A stretch of DNA of 64,000 nucleotides from positions 14,681,817 through 14,745,816 of the forward strand of contig OZ020270.1 of NCBI GenBank assembly GCA_963971225.1. The letters are read 5' to 3'. The position numbers and the translations under genes were made by a program. Origin of the DNA: Melieria omissa. Lineage: Eukaryota; Arthropoda; Insecta; Diptera; Ulidiidae. Below, piece by piece: positions 10,049 through 20,224 of this stretch. Below the pieces are notes generated by a model, which was not told where the DNA came from, made no database searches, and saw only the letters and a program-made list of their open reading frames with translations. The first letter of the stretch is position 1, and each line of letters begins with the position of its first letter.

Positions 10049-10630
10049 TCCCTTAATTTCTTATTATATGACTTTTTTAAAAAGTACTCAGTAGAGATTT
10101 CATTTAATATAATTAGGTTTAATATAAAATAAACATTATTTATGAAAACTTATTCAAACTATTCGCTGTACTAAACATACATAACACTTCGTTCAATAAT
10201 GTGTGTGACTGACACATAGATGGCGGCACTAATACTAAATCAATCACTCAGTGTGAAGTCAACCTACTGTGAAGACGTGTTTTTTCAAGTGCTCTAGTGC
10301 GAATCTAAATTAGCCTGGAATTTTGCCTGCGACAGAGGCCAACCTGTTCAGCATTAACACTGAGCGCTACGGCGACACGCACAGCTGACAATCACTAATC
10401 TCACCTTTTGAGAAGCAAGGTAAACGCCAAAATATTTTTCTGTAACCTCCTTTCGCGAAAATCAAAAGAAGGCGCGGAGCGAAAGGCGCGAACTAAACTG
10501 GGAGAGACACCAACTAAGTGTCATCGGCTCTACTAGCGAGTCCCACCCTATACTCACCTCAGCAGCGCTGAGCCACCGTGGTGAGTAATAGGCAGAAACT
10601 GGTGGGGAGCGTGCAGGCAAAACTGCCAGC

Positions 10631-11344
10631 ATGCCTACCAACAAATTACCGGCGGGATGTACGGAGACCAATGAAGTGGATAACCCATTTGCCAGGAGAG
10701 CGAAGATAGCGCGGTCACCGGTGAGAAAACCGCTGCTCACCGCTGAACAGACCCAGAGTGCCAAACAGCAGCAAAGCGCAAAAGCACCCAACAGCGAAGA
10801 AGGGGGTGAGCAAGCGCAACAAGATGAGCGCCAAACGGCGGAGGCGGCTGCTGGATCGCATGAAATGGACAGTGCGGACGCTCTTCTGCTAATAGGCGTA
10901 AAACTGAAGGAACTTATGGGTGTGATGGAGGGTCGTAAGCAAATCAGTGCCCCCATGAGGGAGCTCGTGGGCGCCTTGGCAAAGCTCCACACGAGCGCTC
11001 TGGCCCAGCGGAGCGCAGCGCAGCATGCGACTATTCGCGAAGCTAACCCGTCGACCACTGAACTCTTCAACAAGATGACACAGACGGCAGCAGCGCCGAT
11101 CATTCAAAGTGGCAGCAAACGGGCGAAGAGAACTCGAGCGAACGGCGACAAAGATGCGACGGTAGCTAGCTCACCACAGCAAGCGAATAAGCGCAGCCGC
11201 ACTTTCTCACCCAAGAGCGGCTATGCTGGCTCTTCAGCACACGAGCCATCCGAACAGCTACCAAAGCAACAACTGCAGCAGCAAACGACCTCGGGCAAGG
11301 CCGCAGCGACCAGCCAGCGTGGACCGCTCGTCGCTATGCTTTAA
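10631..11344 (+). pseudogene. LINE-B ORF1, N-terminal part
   Basis: A 237-residue frame begins after a 386-bp 5' UTR. It is rich in Gln, Ala and Ser with basic patches (SGSKRAKRTR, QQANKRSR), like the N-terminal half of R1 ORF1 proteins. It stops just where a CCHC zinc knuckle (CFKCGGRGHQAKAC, then CALCAERGESSTYHVAGSRGC) begins in a different frame (from about 11,330). Normal R1 ORF1 would include the knuckles, so a frameshift or small deletion near 11,330 is inferred. Confidence 0.7.
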
Positions 11345-11718
11345 GTGTGGGGGTCGGGGCCACCAGGCGAAAGCTTGCGCGAATGCGCCACTATGCGCCC
11401 TGTGCGCCGAAAGGGGCGAAAGCAGCACTTATCATGTTGCAGGCAGCCGCGGATGCGCGTCCCTTCAAAAGGTGAAAGCGGGAACCAGGGCATCAAACCA
11501 CTGTCAGGCAGCGCAAGACCTCCTTGCGCAAACAATATTTGAACATGAAGTTGACGTAGCCATCCTGAGTGAGCAATACAAAAACAAAAATGACGCAACT
11601 TGGGCCAGCAGCACATCCAATAAATGCGCCATTTGGAGCTGTGCCGCAAACGCGCAGCCGCTCGCCGTATCCGCCACCACAAGCTGCTTCGTGTGCGCCA
11701 GAATAAGCAATCTGTTTA

Positions 11719-13727
11719 TAGTACAGTAAATAGAGACAAATAAATCACATTTACTAAAAAAAAATACTTAATGGCTGAAATTTTGAGGGTGTGTTCGGGG
11801 GCATGTCCTGAGTCTAAAACTGAGTTTTCGTATTCGAGGGGGTGGGGGAAGATACTACCCCCTGCTTATTTAGGGGTGAGCTCGTTTTAACTCCTTATCT
11901 CCGGTGCTATTGCTCGTACCGACAAGTCCGAGGGATCAAATTTGTGGGGAATAAAATTATCTATCTAATGATAATAAAATCGAGGTCATAGGTCGATTAG
12001 GTGAATCACAATGGCCGGTCAAAGGTCAAAAGTGAGGGATAGTTTTTGTTTTTCGTGAATACCGTGAAACCGGTAGGTTTTTCGCATACTGCTTCAATAC
12101 CATTTTAAAGTAATTGAAATTACCTACAAAATGAGTGCTCGAACACTCATCTACTATAAATAGTTTGCCGTCAATCCAACGACCAAGTTGACCGCGCGCG
12201 CCGATGTTGACCGCGCGCGCTGTACGTGCGAGCACGTAGAGAGTGCAATGTATGCGCAATGAGTACTTCTCGCGCCGTGCGCGGTCAACATCGGCGCGCG
12301 CGGTCAACTTGGTCGTTGGATTGACGGCAAACTATTTATAGTAGATGAGTGTTCGAGCACTCATTTTGTAGGTAATTTCAAGTAAGGGAGAGGGCTGGAG
12401 TGTGAACCGGGTTTTGTTTTTTGGCTCTAACTTTTCACAGAATAAAGATATCGAAACACCGAAGATACCGTTGGAAAGGTAAATATAACGCGCAAATTTG
12501 TTATGAAGACAGATTACCGTTTTGATTAACATTTAACTCTCTACGTCCAATTTTCTAAGGATGTGATTTTTCGCTTTTCCAAAAAAGTGGCTGGGTTGTG
12601 AACCATCTGGGAAATCGCAATTAAAGTCGAAAAATACGATGAAAACACCCATAATTTTGATATAAGTTGAAAATTTATTTAATCAGGAAGACTCAAGACG
12701 TGAAAAAAGGTTATAATGACGCCACTTAGGCCAAAAAATCGCAATGAATGCAAGTGCTCAATATTTGTTTGTTTTCATCCTAATCGGTGTCGCAATGTTT
12801 GCATATGACATACGAACGCGTTCTCGCATTGGCCCACTTCAAGTGAACTCACCGAAATCGAGTGACATTACATAAAATTACTTTATTTTAATAAATCCGG
12901 CGATATTTGACCGTCCTAGTGCAAATGTAGTCCGAAAACCAGGTGGTTCATAACCCAGCCCCCACAGTGGTTCACAGCCCAACCACGATGCCATTTTGTA
13001 AACTTTTAAAACAACGACACTTCCAATCATATTTCAACATAAACAAATATTGGATCGTAAAATAGAATCAATACCCTAAATAAATATGTGTTACACTTAC
13101 ATTTTTGCAATAACTTCAGTCACTTGGATAGCACTTTAAAAAAAGCAAAAAAGTTTTCGCAGTCGATTTTCAAACACGGTGTCTTTCAAACTCGATTGCT
13201 GCCACAAGCAATACGTGTTTGTACTTCGGTGTAACCACAAAAGCAGAGTCATATCATAAGACAAACCTGACAGTTGAAAGATTGGCGATATGTCAATTAG
13301 GGAAAGAAAAAACAGTAATGGTTCACAACCCAGCCCTCCCCTTACTTTAAAATGGTATTGAAATAGTATGCGAAAAAACCTACCGGTTTCACGGTATTCA
13401 CGAAAAACGAAAACTATCCCTCACTTTTGACCTTTGACCGGCCATTGTGATTCACCTAATCGACCTATGACCTCGATTTTATTATCATTAGAAAGATAAT
13501 TTTATTCCCCACAAATTTGATCCCTCGGACTTGTCGGTACGAGCAATAGCACCGGAGATAAGGAGTTAAAACGAGCTCACCCCTAAATAAGCAGGGGGTA
13601 GTATCTTCCCCCACCCCCCCGAATACGAAAACTCAGTTTTAGACTCAGGACATGCCCCCGAACATACCCTCAAAATTTCAGCCATTAAGTATTTGTTTTT
13701 AGTAAAATATACCTATTTACTGTACTA
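11719..13727. mobile_element. Palindromic (foldback) element with TTA target duplication, Harbinger-like
   Basis: Ends are TAGTACAGTAAATAG at 11,719 and its complement ending at 13,727. The two halves are long inverted repeats of about 450-500 bp, followed inward by a second pair of arms around a GC-rich core with repeated CGCGCGC (12,190-12,305). TTA flanks both sides (11,716-11,718 and 13,728-13,730), the target type of PIF/Harbinger elements. It encodes nothing convincing. It carries a nested TA-flanked MITE at 12,385-13,342. A second copy, oriented the other way as judged by the core, is at 54,303-60,241. Family assignment rests only on the 3-bp target duplication. Confidence 0.8.
12385..13342. 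mobile_element. 958-bp MITE with TA target duplication
   Basis: Ends are AGGGAGAGGGCTGGAGTGTG at the left and, complemented, AGGGGAGGGCTGGGTTGTGA at the right; TA lies outside both (12,383-12,384 and 13,343-13,344). The undisturbed host sequence TTCAAGTACTTTAAAA, seen at 60,088, shows the exact insertion point. The GGCTGGGTTGTGAACCA motif recurs inside at about 12,588 and, inverted, at 12,942 and 12,968, so the element has subterminal repeats of its end. No coding capacity. Termini and target fit the Tc1/mariner/pogo superfamily. Confidence 0.88.
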
Positions 13728-13776
13728 TTATCTACAGCTGTTATATTCCACCCAGCACTGACTTGGCTGGCTTTAA

Positions 13777-14271
13777 CCCATTAAGCCCTGAGCGTTGCGT
13801 TTGCGCAACGTTTGGAAATTTCGCTACATTAAGTAATTCATAAAGATATAAGACTTGAAAATGGGTAGAATTGGATTCGAATTGATCGTTTTAGATTCTG
13901 CCATACTCAAATTTCAAAATTTTTTAAATATTCATATCTTTTTTTCGATCCAAAGTCAAAGGTTTTTTTTGGGGAATTTTTGAAATTCAATTAAAAATAC
14001 TTATTCTTCAAACCTATCAAAATCCCTTTGTGGGCTGCATTTTGTAATGCTAAACTATTTAAAAATAAGTTTAAAAAAATTTTGTTTTTTTTAATTTTAT
14101 GTTTTGTATGTGACTAAGGCCCAAATTGCGTTTGCGCAACGTACCCTCCTGGGTCAGGGGGTGGGGGTATGAATTATTTGCTTCATTTTTTTCTTGATTA
14201 GGTCAATTACTAAGATTGTGTAAAATTTTATGGAAATCGCACAAGCCATTCTGGGGCCAGGTTTTAATGGG
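13777..14271. mobile_element. 495-bp MITE with TTAA target duplication (piggyBac-like)
   Basis: TTAA flanks both ends (13,773-13,776 and 14,272-14,275). The left end reads CCCATTAAGCCCTGAG and the right end is ...CCAGGTTTTAATGGG, so about 9 terminal bases are inverted (CCCATTAAA/G). The motif GCGTTTGCGCAACGT occurs near both ends (13,795 and 14,127). It has no coding capacity. TTAA target and CCC...GGG ends are the piggyBac hallmark. It sits in the LINE-B endonuclease region, and its removal is needed to restore that frame. Confidence 0.85.
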
Positions 14272-17200
14272 TTAACTCCACTGTGGACGAACTAGTCAAC
14301 GACGCGAGAACAAGAGGCGCGGTGCTAATCGCAGGCGACTTTAATGCGTGGGCCGTTGAGTGGGGCTGCAGAAAGACGAACCCAAGGGGCAGAGCGTTGG
14401 TAGATGCGCTAGCGGCACTGAATGTGGTCCTCCTAAACACAGGAGGCGAACACACATTCAGCAAGAACGGCATTGGATCCGTTATAGACCTGGCCTTCAT
14501 TAGCGGTGGGCTACACAGGGACACGCACTGGCAGATCAGCGACTGCTACACTCATAGCGACCACCGCGCTATTATAATCAATATAAAAAAAACGCGTCAC
14601 ACAGTTTGCAAGACAGAGCGGCACTTGGGGTGGAAAGCGAACAGCTTTGATGAGGCGCTGTTCGAAGCAATGTACTGCACGGAGCACGTCATGGCCAGTG
14701 CGGACGCGGAATCGGCGGCCGCAGAGCTCTTAAAATCTATCACAAAGAGCTGCGACGCATCTATGGCCCGGCGGAAGCCCTCTAAATCACGCAAGCCAGC
14801 ATATTGGTGGAATGCCGAGATTGCTGAGCTGCGTTCACAGTGCAATCGGGCAAGACGCACATGCCAGCGCGCGCGGGGCACAGCGACCTTCGAGCAACAT
14901 CGGCTCGCATTTAAAAAAAGGCGCAAACTCTTCAAGAATGCCATACGCGACAGCAAACGAAGAATGTTCACAGAGCTGTGCGATGACGCTGAAAGCAATC
15001 CATGGGGCATGGCGTACAAGCTGGTGCTTAAGAAGCTTAAAAAAACAACGCAGCCAACATGCACAAAACTGTTGGCAGACATTGTGGACGTGCTTTTTCC
15101 AAAACACCCTGACTTTGCCAGAAATCACATTGTGGAGCGCACAGAAACTACTCCAGAAATTACGGCCGAAGAGGTAGAGTGCGCTGCCCGTGCTATTCAG
15201 CTCCGCAAAGCGCCAGGTCCTGACGGCATACCCAATGTAGCCTTGAGGAAAGCTATCGCCATTAGCCCAGGCGCCTTTGCGCACGTCTTCAACCTGTGCC
15301 TCAATGACGGAGTTTTCCCATCAGCATGGAAACTACAAAGGTTGGTACTGATACCTAAAACGGCAAATCCATCTACCGCCGCCAGCTATCGGCCACTATG
15401 CATGCTGAACTCTACCGGCAAACTGTTCGAGGGAATCTTGAAAAGACGGCTGGAGAGCCACGTAGACGATCGGCTTTCCTGTAACCAATTTGGGTTTAGG
15501 AGGAACCGCTCGACAACAGATGCGATCAGCGTGGTGAAGAATATAGCCCAAAAAGCGACTGAAGGCGTGCGCTGGCTCGGTGGGACCAAAAAGTATTGCC
15601 TGCTGGTGACGCTAGACGTCAAAAACGCATTTAACAGTGCCAGTTGGAGAGCCATACTCGGCGCGCTGCATAAACTCGACGTGCCGGCATACCTGCAAAA
15701 GATAATTTCCAGTTATCTAAGCGGCAGGACATTGCGCTACGACAGTGAAAACGGTACCGTTGACCACAAAGTCACTGCCGGGGTTCCGCAAGGGTCCGTC
15801 CTAGGGCCCTTGCTATGGAACATCATGTACGACGACATCCTGCGCTTTAAAGTCCCTATAGGGGTGACATTCGTCGGCTTCGCTGACGACGTGTCGATCG
15901 TGGCGGTGGCCAAAACATTGGCAGAGGTGACGCGGATCGCAGAGCAAGCTATTATAGCAGCACAGGAGTGGCTGGACGCTAAATCGCTGGTTCTAGCTGC
16001 TCACAAAACGGAGGCAGTCCTTGTCAGTAGCCGCAAGAAAGTTGAGCAAGCGACGATTACGGTCGGCAGTAGCACCATCGTCTCGAAGCCGTATGTAAAG
16101 TACCTCGGGGTCTTACTCGACCATCGGCTCTGCTTTCGCGACCACCTGCAACACGCAAACAACAAGGCCGCAGCAGCAGCGACCGCGCTGTCCAGGATCA
16201 TGGCAAATATGTCCGGTCCCAAACAGCAATGCAGGAAACTTTTGGTTGGCGTTGTCACATCAACTCTGCTGTACGGCTCGACTGTCTGGAGCGACGCATT
16301 CGTAAAGCCCTCTTACGTCCGAGGTATCAACGCGACATATCGCCGGTGCGCGCTCAGAATCTGCTCCGCTTTCCGAACAGTATCGGAAGATGCAGCTCTG
16401 GTCATCGCGGGGCTCCTACCGCTAGACCTACTGGCGCACGAGCGCAGCATACTGCAGCAATCTAGACGCAGAGGGGAACCGAGCACCAGTGCCGCTTCCA
16501 AAGCCACACTGCGAGACGACAGCATATCTAAGTGGCAAACGCGCTGGAACAATACAGCTAACGGCAGGTGGACCTACCGGCTAATACCTGACGTCAAAAG
16601 GTGGCTCAGCAGGAAGCGAGGCGAGGTGGATTTCTTCCTCACCCAAGTCATCAGCGGCCACGGCTGCTTTAAAGCCTACCTCCACCGCTTTGGGTTCGAG
16701 CCTGACCCCCTGTGCGAACTCTGTGACACCCCAGAAGACGCAGAACACGCCTTCTTTGCATGCCCCCGCTTCGAGGGCCAGCGGCGGAGGCTCAACGAGG
16801 CACTGGGCTCCACCGCCACCACAGCGAACCTGGTTGCCCTCATGATCGCGAACGACGAGGCATGGAGCGCGGTATGCTGCATGGCCGCTGAGATAATGAC
16901 CAAACTCCGCATCAATGAGCAAGCCAGACGAAGACGTGAGCGGGAGCAGCTCTCTCAGGCGCAGAGGCCAGCTGAAGGGTAAGATATGACGAACGACGAC
17001 TAAACCGGGACAACGGACCATGACGAATAAAAAGTGGACAAACAAACGCTAATAGAGTTCGAGCTATATGCTCAATCCCGCCTTCTGACGAAATGCCTGA
17101 CGATCGTACCAGGGGGATAATTCGGACTTGAGAGGGATGGTTTTAGTGCGGTTGAAGTCCCACACTGACGGGGACCTTGGCTTTTGATGCTTTCCATCTC

Positions 17201-17359
17201 TATAAAAAAAAAAAAAAAAAAAAACTAATACTAAATCAATATTTTTTTTTCGAAATTGTGAACCTTTTTAGGCTTACTGTCAAAATTATATGTCAATCCG
17301 ACCATTAGTTTACAAGTTACAGTGCTTTGAGTGACACTACTTTTGAGTTTTCAAAAAAA

Positions 17360-18409
17360 ATGAATTCAAAGCAATTCCGTGTGCTGATTTATCATTGTTT
17401 TTTAATGAAAAAAAGTACTGTTCAATGCCAGGAATGGCTTGAAAAACATTATTCGGACTCTGCTCCATCAAAAAGAATCATTTGTTATTGGTATGCCGAA
17501 TTCAAACGTGGTCGTACAGACACCGATGACATTCCATCTACTGGACGGCCAAATGACGCTGTTATTCCGGAAAACGTTGAAAAAACACTGAAAATCATTA
17601 TGACCGACCGTAAAGTGAAAGTGGGGGAGATTGCTGACATTCTAAAGATATCAGCAGGCAGTGTACACACCATAATACACGAACATTTGGTTATGAAAAA
17701 GGTGTTTTCGAAATGGGTGCCGCGTTTGCTCACACCGGAGCAAAAACAACAACGAATCGATGATTCAAAGAGCTGTTTGGACATGTTTACGCGCAACAAG
17801 TCGGAGTTTTTCCGTCGGTACATCACAATGGATGAAACATGGATCCACAATTTCACTCCAGAGTCAAATCGGCAGTCTGCTGAGTGGCATGCAACCGGTG
17901 AAAGCCGCCCAAAGCGTCCAAAGGCACAAACATCGGCTGGCAAGGTTATGGCGTCAGTATTTTGGGATGTGCACGGAATAATATTCATCGACTATCTTGA
18001 GAAAGGGAAAACAATCAATAGCGACTATTATATAGCGTTGTTGGAACGTTTGAAAGAAGAAATCGCGATTAAGCGGCCCCATATGAAGAAGAAAAAAGTG
18101 TTGTTTCACCAAGACAATGCACCGTGTCACAAGTCGATGAAAACGATGGCAAAAATGCATGAATTGGGATTCGAATTGCTTCCTCATCCCCCGTATTCTC
18201 CAGATCTGGCCCCCAGCGACTACTGGCTCTTCGCAGACCTCAAAAAGATGCTCCGTGGTAAGAGATTTGGCTCAAATGATGAAGTAATCGCCGAAACAAA
18301 CGCCTATTTTGAAGGCAAAGAAAAATCGTTCTACAAAGGCGGTATTGAAAGATTGGAAAAGCGTTGGAATGATTGTATCTCCCTAAAAGGGGACTATGTT
18401 GATGAATAA
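17360..18409 (+). CDS. mariner transposase, intact frame
   Basis: A 349-residue protein starting MNSKQFRVLIYHC; an upstream in-frame start at 17,327 is possible but the internal ATG gives the usual family length and start. The N-terminal half has the paired helix-turn-helix region that binds the inverted repeats. The catalytic triad is complete: Asp in MDETWIHNF, Asp in FHQDNAPCH and Asp in YSPDLAPSDYW, the last two separated by 34 residues (DD34D). The WVPRLLTPEQK linker block is present. Cut-and-paste transposition in the nucleus is the expected function. The R1-like LINE in its 5' UTR may silence it, but the protein itself looks functional. Confidence 0.92.
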   Translation: MNSKQFRVLIYHCFLMKKSTVQCQEWLEKHYSDSAPSKRIICYWYAEFKRGRTDTDDIPSTGRPNDAVIPENVEKTLKIIMTDRKVKVGEIADILKISAGSVHTIIHEHLVMKKVFSKWVPRLLTPEQKQQRIDDSKSCLDMFTRNKSEFFRRYITMDETWIHNFTPESNRQSAEWHATGESRPKRPKAQTSAGKVMASVFWDVHGIIFIDYLEKGKTINSDYYIALLERLKEEIAIKRPHMKKKKVLFHQDNAPCHKSMKTMAKMHELGFELLPHPPYSPDLAPSDYWLFADLKKMLRGKRFGSNDEVIAETNAYFEGKEKSFYKGGIERLEKRWNDCISLKGDYVDE

Positions 18410-18477
18410 AAACGAATTTTGGCAAAAAAATGTGTTTTAATTACTTAGTCACACACATTATTGAACGAAGTGTTATA

Positions 18478-19230
18478 TATACAGTGCAAGCTCGATTTTC
18501 GCGACTAATTAAAAACCAGACCTGTCGCGATAACAGAACCCACAATTTTATTGAAAAATTTTATGTAATTTTTAAAATTAGAATTGTTTTTATTGATATA
18601 CAGTGGACGTCAAATATAACGAATCTTATGTTGTAAACCCAATTTGTTAAATCGAAAAATTCGTTAAACCGAACGAATTTTTATTGTTTTAAACCATCCT
18701 TCTTAAAGAAATAAGTCTCACATATTCAGTTTTTAACCTTCTGCCTGTTCCTTGGGGTCTATTAGACCCCAGGCCTAATTAAAAACGGTTGACCTGTCGT
18801 CTACTTGTGTTATTTAACGTTAATCGCGCTTACAACCCTTAAAAAACAGAATTTGAAAATGTTGGTAACTTCACGTAAATTTGAAAGTATTAACGTAACA
18901 AAAATAAAAACAATTAAAGTACCATTCACTTGACGAAACCAAATATTCATTGTTATTGTAAGGAATGTGAATAAAAACAACAAACAACAAAAACAACATA
19001 AATATTCGTTATATCGAATAGTAAATTTCACTTTTGTTCGTAATATAGAACCATCAATGTAAAAAATTTGGCCGTACGTTAAATCGAAAATTCGTTAAAT
19101 GGGAAGTTCGTTACACTGGACATACATTTTAAACATTTTTAAAGAAATTGGAGATTTTGAGCTGTTTTTTGGCAAATTATTAAAAAAAAAGCTGAATATC
19201 GTAGTTCATATAGTGCTGTTATCGGCTTAA
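18478..19230. mobile_element. Degenerate small DNA-element cluster (pogo/Tigger-like ends)
   Basis: No gene. The stretch starts TACAGTGCAAG at 18,480 with TTCGCGAC and GTCGCGATAAC motifs (18,498-18,530); similar motifs, inverted, occur at 19,560-19,665 (GTCGCGATAACCGGGCCCTC). A second CAGTG start is at 18,601 (CAGTGGACGTCAAATATAAC) with a rough counterpart near 19,115 (TTCGTTACACTGG), and GTTAAATCGAAAAATTCGTTAAA-type repeats between them. CAGTG ends next to TA suggest pogo/Tigger-type MITEs, one nested in another, but ends match poorly and I give this low weight. Confidence 0.35.
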
Positions 19231-19467
19231 CCCTTTCGGGACTACTGGGATAATACGTCCCAGCAAGTTTTAAAGGCCCCTCAAAACAATTATTCAAATC
19301 TTACGACCCACGCAAAATATATTTTCGATTTTGGTGTTCCCGCGTAAAAGGATGATTTCAGAATTTGTGAGCATCCAATATAATTTTCTAACCCTAACAT
19401 TCATAGCATGAGAATATTTCTTCTGAGAGTATTTTGGATTTCAAAATTAAACTCCGTCCTGAAAGGG
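19231..19467. mobile_element. 237-bp MITE with TTAA target duplication (piggyBac-like)
   Basis: TTAA flanks both ends (19,227-19,230 and 19,468-19,471). The ends are CCCTTTCGGGAC on the left and GTCCTGAAAGGG on the right, a 12-bp inverted repeat with one mismatch. A truncated second copy lies at 21,387-21,598 because the duplication described below starts inside it at 19,257. No coding capacity. Confidence 0.8.
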
Positions 19468-19808
19468 TTAAAAATCGAAAAAGTTTAATATACCTACCAA
19501 AAGACGGGGCTTTCCCTTTTTTGGGTATAGACATCGTAATAAAATGAAAAAAAACAAATAGAAATCGCGAAAATAGAACCCCGTTTTTCGTAAACTGTCG
19601 CGATTATAGGACCTGCAATTTTAAAAATTAAGCCGTCGCGATAACCGGGCCCTCGCACAGTGTTTCGTGTAGAACAAGCTAGCTGGACAAAAATATATTT
19701 CAGGATTTTTCGTTTTATATGCGGCTTTTTATTTCAGATACATATACTTTTTTAGTTTTTTATGCCTTTTTATATGTATATATACATACACATACCTATA
19801 TACTTATA

Positions 19809-20224
19809 AATTATTACAAGTTGACTCGATTGGCTCTTTAGAGCAAATTATTACAAGTTGACTCGATTGGCTCTTTAGAGCACAACCATTTATTGTCGCT
19901 GTTCTGCTAAGACTACTATTCTTACAAAATAATTTACTTAACCTAAGCTCGTGTGCGGTCGCCGTCGCGCAACCGTCAGCCCTTTCTCTGCCGTCAACGC
20001 TTATTCCGATCACTGCGTAATCGCCGGCCGTTGCGTAGCTGTCAGCAATTCGCGCAGCGGTCGATGCCTCTGCTGACCATTGCACGATCGATATTTTTCC
20101 GCTCAATGGTCTGCGCCGGCAACGGCATGCGGTGTCGGGTTTCCCGCAGTTTGTCGGCCGCTGATCAGGCCCGCCACAAGCGCTTTCTCGGGGGGCGCTG
20201 GTTGCGGACAATTTGGTGTTAACT
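19809..20224 (-). repeat. Gypsy-1 3' LTR
   Basis: 416-bp LTR with AGTTA start at 20,224 and AATT end at 19,809. It holds a 37-bp tandem duplication near its end (ATTATTACAAGTTGACTCG twice, 19,811-19,880). Upstream of it on the minus strand the purine-rich TAGGAAGGGAA (20,225-20,235) is the likely polypurine tract. A copy of 31,690-32,105 with about four differences. Confidence 0.93.

Larger units (their letters stand above)
1..10161. repeat. Tandem duplication, 6,578-bp unit
   Basis: Bases 1-3,583 recur at 6,579-10,161 with no difference that I noticed, so the repeat offset is 6,578. The complete unit is 3,584-10,161; bases 1-3,583 are the right-hand end of a preceding copy cut by the window edge. 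At the internal junction (3,583/3,584) the text changes from a LINE-derived remnant to the middle of a mariner transposase; at the right end (10,161/10,162) it passes into unrelated sequence just before the next mariner. The unit holds a mariner piece, the full LINE-A, the rest of the mariner and an old RT fragment. Near identity implies a recent duplication, or an assembly artefact. Confidence 0.9.
11330..16982 (+). pseudogene. LINE-B ORF2: endonuclease and reverse transcriptase, interrupted by two DNA elements
   Basis: The open frame runs from the CCHC knuckle (about 11,340) into the endonuclease start (QAAQDLLAQTIFEHEVDVA) to 11,718, is cut by insertions, and resumes at 13,731-13,772 (YSCYIPPSTDLAG) and 14,276-16,982. 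Domains in order: APE endonuclease (IAGDFNAWAVEWG, then CYTHSDHRAI), RT (RKAPGPDGIPN, SYRPLCMLNSTGKLFE, GVPQGSVLGPLLWN, catalytic FADD), and a terminal CELCDTPEDAEHAFFAC knuckle. Excising both insertions with one copy of each target duplication removes 2,511 bp, which keeps the frame. No other stop is seen, so ORF2 was intact when the insertions landed. Confidence 0.9.
10245..17223 (+). mobile_element. LINE-B, R1-clade non-LTR retrotransposon with poly(A) and 16-bp target duplication
   Basis: A near full-length LINE on the plus strand: 5' UTR 10,245-10,630, ORF1 from 10,631, ORF2 ending at 16,982, a 3' UTR of about 220 bp and a terminal run of some 20 A. The CTAATACTAAATCAAT repeat flanks it. 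Protein motifs such as QAAQDLL...VDVAILSEQY and the EN-RT-CCHC order without RNase H fit the R1 clade. R1 proper inserts into 28S rDNA; there is no rDNA here and the target is a mariner UTR, so this is a dispersed R1-clade member. It is broken by two later insertions (11,719-13,727 and 13,777-14,271). Confidence 0.88.
10180..18477 (+). mobile_element. mariner element (about 1.3 kb net), split by an R1-like LINE
   Basis: The left end starts CATAACACTTCGTTCAATAA at 10,180 and the right end is its complement, ending at 18,477; only the first base of the roughly 29-bp inverted repeat differs. TA lies outside both ends (10,178-10,179 and 18,478-18,479). The 5' UTR is interrupted between 10,244 and 17,225 by LINE-B, flanked by a direct repeat CTAATACTAAATCAAT (10,229-10,244 and 17,225-17,240). 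Removing LINE-B and one repeat leaves about 1,302 bp, the normal mariner size. The transposase is at 17,360-18,409. Confidence 0.92.

Noticed and set aside
12180..12310. CG-rich palindrome read as a CpG island or promoter.
   Set aside because: It is the core of a mobile palindromic element that occurs again at 59,903-60,020; no gene follows.
10245..17223. R1-type LINE could mean that the window is in 28S rDNA.
   Set aside because: The flanks are mariner sequence with a 16-bp target duplication; no rRNA sequence was recognised.
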